Assembly (NCBI GenBank): GCA_020200995.1
Contig: JAIVHQ010000034.1
Location: 1-9,241 of the forward strand
Origin: Flavobacteriales bacterium
GTDB taxonomy: Bacteria > Bacteroidota > Bacteroidia > Flavobacteriales_D > Cryomorphaceae
DNA length: 9,241 bases
Reading direction: 5' to 3'
In this document: piece by piece, positions 7,358-9,241 of the stretch
Numbering within the stretch: the stretch's first letter is position 1
How the letters are laid out: each line of letters starts with the position of its first letter
Position numbers and translations under genes: made by a program
The notes under the pieces: generated by a model
Database searches by the model: none
Seen by the model: only the letters and a program-made list of their open reading frames with translations
Told to the model about the DNA's origin: nothing

Positions 7358-7971
7358 GCCCCGGGGAGGGCTTTCATCACAAACCCTTTTTCCAAAAGAA
7401 ATTCCAAGGTGCGAGGCAGGGCGTAAAGCATGTTTTTTTCGGCCTTTTTACTGTCATGAAATACCACGATCGATCCGGCCTCCACAGATGAAGTTGCGTT
7501 TTTCAGGCAGGTCTCGGGGCTCAATTCTTTTCGCCAGTCGGCGCTAAGCACATCCCACATCACGATTTTGTAGCGCTTCGAAAGGGCTTTGACCTGCGAG
7601 AGCCTCAAGCTTCCGTAAGGAGGCCTGAAAAGTTTTGACGGCACCAACTTTCCACAGTCCAACACATTCTTGAAATAGCTGTAATCGCTAAAGTCCCTTC
7701 CGTTCATGTGGTTCCAGGTGTGGTTGCCCACAGCGTGGCCCCGTTTCACGGTTTCCCTGAAAAGTTCGGGGTGCTTTTGGACATTTCCGCCGATGCAGAA
7801 AAAAGAGGCGTGGGCGTCGAAACGCTCTAATATTTCAAGCACCTTTTCAGTAACGCCGGGCGTAGGGCCGTCATCAAAAGTAAGGTAAACTGCATTTCCG
7901 GCAGGGTCACCTTTCCAAAGCAAACGCGATGAAAGTGGCTGCACGAATCCCGGTGTCTTTACCAAATACAA
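7354..7971 (-). CDS. NodB-type polysaccharide deacetylase
   Basis: 205 residues forming essentially one NodB homology domain (carbohydrate esterase family 4). Motifs: TFDDG with catalytic Asp33 and metal ligand Asp34; HTWNH with metal ligands His84 and His88; RPPYG at 116-120; a Trp-Asp strand at 139-140; and VVFHD with His172. All key residues for metal-dependent removal of N- or O-acetyl groups from a glycan are present. The start is TTG 7971: it gives MYLVKTP, which I recognise as the usual opening of Bacteroidota relatives, and an in-frame stop lies just upstream. There is no clear signal peptide, so the location is uncertain. It starts 6 bases after the DUF2723 gene, so both are probably one operon. 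The substrate (peptidoglycan, capsule or a glycoprotein glycan) cannot be told. Confidence 0.9.
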   Translation of the reverse strand: MYLVKTPGFVQPLSSRLLWKGDPAGNAVYLTFDDGPTPGVTEKVLEILERFDAHASFFCIGGNVQKHPELFRETVKRGHAVGNHTWNHMNGRDFSDYSYFKNVLDCGKLVPSKLFRPPYGSLRLSQVKALSKRYKIVMWDVLSADWRKELSPETCLKNATSSVEAGSIVVFHDSKKAEKNMLYALPRTLEFLLEKGFVMKALPGA

Positions 7972-7977
7972 GCGAGG

Positions 7978-9241
7978 TCAGAATTTCATGGACTTTCCCT
8001 GCCGCGCTGCCTCAATCTCGCGAAACTTTGCGTCATATGCAGCATCCATCGTTTCAAAAGTCGATTGAAATTTCTCGACAATCTCTCCTTCTTGCGGGTA
8101 GAGCCTCGATACGTACACATTCAATCGCTGTACAATCGCGTAGCTCATTTGCATCTCGCGCTGCAATTGGCTCGCCCATTCGGGATCCAGTGAGACGTAA
8201 TATTCGAAATCTTCGACATACCTGCCAAACAGTATTGTGGCAATCTCATTCGCCTTTTCGTTTTGACCGATTTTATAATAATTTTCGATCAGCGGAACCA
8301 CCAGCCTGTCAAAGGGCACATTATGGTGGGGCATCACTTCAAAAGATTTGTCCAACACATCACCTGCCATCTCGATTTTTTCTTCTTCGATGAGCTGATC
8401 GCTCAGAGCTGCAAACTGAAGGCGAATGCTGTTGGTGAGGCGCAGGTTGTTCTCGTCCATGTAGATTTGATCTTCACTGTCCATGCCACCCCACTTGAAT
8501 TTCTCCATGATGTTGGTGTACATACGGTCGGTATTTACCGTACCGAAGGTATTTGGATTTCTGTTGTCAGGTGATTCCACGGGAGTGAGGCGGTATGCCA
8601 GGCCCTCGAGCTTAAAGTAGTTCTGCAGGTTGAGGTAGCTGTCGGGGCCTGTGGTCACGGCAAAGTATATGGGGCGCTCCCAATCGTTGGTGGCGAGAAG
8701 GTCGAGTACCATCATTTGGTTTTTCATGAGGTAACTTCGGCTGATGCGCCATTCCAGACGTTCCCGCACAAAGCTGCTGTCGGCCTCGGTGTGAAGGCCC
8801 ATCTCTCGTGTCTTTTCGAGGTCAACAGGAATGTAAAAATTCTTGGTCGGTAGGATAGAAATTTTCTCTCCGCCGCCCATGGTGCGCATGTTGGCATCAT
8901 TTCCGATAAAGTCGACGGCCTGACGCACCGACACCGACCTGCGCTCCGTATTTCTGGACTCATCCAAAAACACCACATCGCGCGTGCCTTGTCTGTACTT
9001 TTCTTCCAACAGGGAGAAGGGCACCGGGTCGGATTCATAAGCCTGTCGGCGCATCTGATTGATGTACCAGTCGGTGTTGAGCAGGCTGAGGTTGACCACC
9101 CGTACATCGGTGCGCACCCCTTCCACCTCCTGTGCATACCAGAGCGGGAAGGTATCGTTGTCGCCATTGGTAAAAAGGATTGCGTTGGGTTCGCAGGTCT
9201 TGAGGTAGTTGGCTGCAAAATCGCGGGCGGTGTACCTGTCG
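7978..9241 (-). CDS. DUF2723 / TMEM260-like membrane protein, C-terminal part (5' partial)
   Basis: The frame is open from the window edge (first whole codon at 9240) to TGA 7980-7978, giving 420 residues. The first visible residues read RYTARDFAANYLKTC, then NAILFTNGDNDTFPLWYAQE, VEGVRTDVRVVNLSLLNTDW. This is the highly conserved region just after the membrane part in Bacteroidota DUF2723 proteins, relatives of TMEM260, a vertebrate protein O-mannosyltransferase. The multi-spanning N-terminal half, probably several hundred residues, lies outside the window. The visible part is soluble and, past about residue 280, helical and TPR-like, as expected for the C-terminal domain. GTG 9126 is an internal codon, not the start. 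The role, probably glycosylation of exported proteins, is inferred from family; the catalytic residues are not in view. Confidence 0.88.
   Translation of the reverse strand, partial: DRYTARDFAANYLKTCEPNAILFTNGDNDTFPLWYAQEVEGVRTDVRVVNLSLLNTDWYINQMRRQAYESDPVPFSLLEEKYRQGTRDVVFLDESRNTERRSVSVRQAVDFIGNDANMRTMGGGEKISILPTKNFYIPVDLEKTREMGLHTEADSSFVRERLEWRISRSYLMKNQMMVLDLLATNDWERPIYFAVTTGPDSYLNLQNYFKLEGLAYRLTPVESPDNRNPNTFGTVNTDRMYTNIMEKFKWGGMDSEDQIYMDENNLRLTNSIRLQFAALSDQLIEEEKIEMAGDVLDKSFEVMPHHNVPFDRLVVPLIENYYKIGQNEKANEIATILFGRYVEDFEYYVSLDPEWASQLQREMQMSYAIVQRLNVYVSRLYPQEGEIVEKFQSTFETMDAAYDAKFREIEAARQGKSMKF

Noticed and set aside
7356..7373. Possible terminator hairpin AAGCCC/GGGCTT at the thioredoxin-deacetylase junction, including the palindrome CCCCGGGG
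   Set aside because: The stem is only 6 bp, no proper T tract follows on either strand, and it lies in deacetylase coding sequence.
8724..9218. Minus-strand open frame of 164 codons overlapping the DUF2723 gene
   Set aside because: It is a shifted-frame shadow of the DUF2723 coding sequence, rich in Arg, Trp, Pro and Cys with no domain.

Overview
The window looks like chromosomal DNA of a Bacteroidota bacterium, most likely a Flavobacteriia- or Cytophagia-like member. The clade-restricted evidence is: two surface proteins ending in the gliding-motility-associated C-terminal domain (type B cargo signal of the type IX secretion system, T9SS), two PorP/SprF family membrane proteins, a DUF2723/TMEM260-like protein of the Bacteroidetes type, a TAnnTTTG-type promoter box, and start sites without clear Shine-Dalgarno sequences. 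I see no rRNA, tRNA, CRISPR array, insertion sequence or integrase.

Left part (1-6507, all + strand): two consecutive 'adhesin + PorP/SprF' cassettes. Cassette 1 is the 3' end of a SprB-repeat surface protein (1-987, 5' end outside the window) followed with a 1-base overlap by a PorP/SprF gene. The beginning of that gene is broken: its signal peptide is in one frame (from 987) and its barrel body in another (to 1824), and the conserved N-terminal segment between them is missing. Cassette 2 is a 1208-residue secreted protein (1862-5488) with an IgGFc-binding-like N-terminal region, a DUF11-like region, four 79-residue repeats of exact period and a type B C-terminal domain, followed 24 bases later by an intact PorP/SprF gene (5513-6460). 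A strong intrinsic terminator at 6482-6507 closes the block. By analogy with SprB/SprF, each PorP/SprF protein is expected to help secrete or anchor the adhesin encoded just upstream.

Middle part (6562-7357, + strand): a probable promoter, a rhodanese-domain lipoprotein (6586-7074) and a small thioredoxin (7061-7357) whose start overlaps the rhodanese end by 14 bases. They form a two-gene thiol/sulfur unit.

Right part (7354-9241, - strand): a 5'-truncated DUF2723 (TMEM260-like, putative protein O-mannosyltransferase) gene followed after 6 bases by a NodB-type polysaccharide deacetylase. The deacetylase meets the thioredoxin gene tail to tail with the stop codons overlapping. Both products are plausible in surface glycan or glycoprotein biology.

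I did not find a clearly undescribed system. The points most worth checking are the disrupted first PorP/SprF gene, the exactly periodic two-cysteine repeat array, and the rhodanese/thioredoxin pair whose predicted locations differ.
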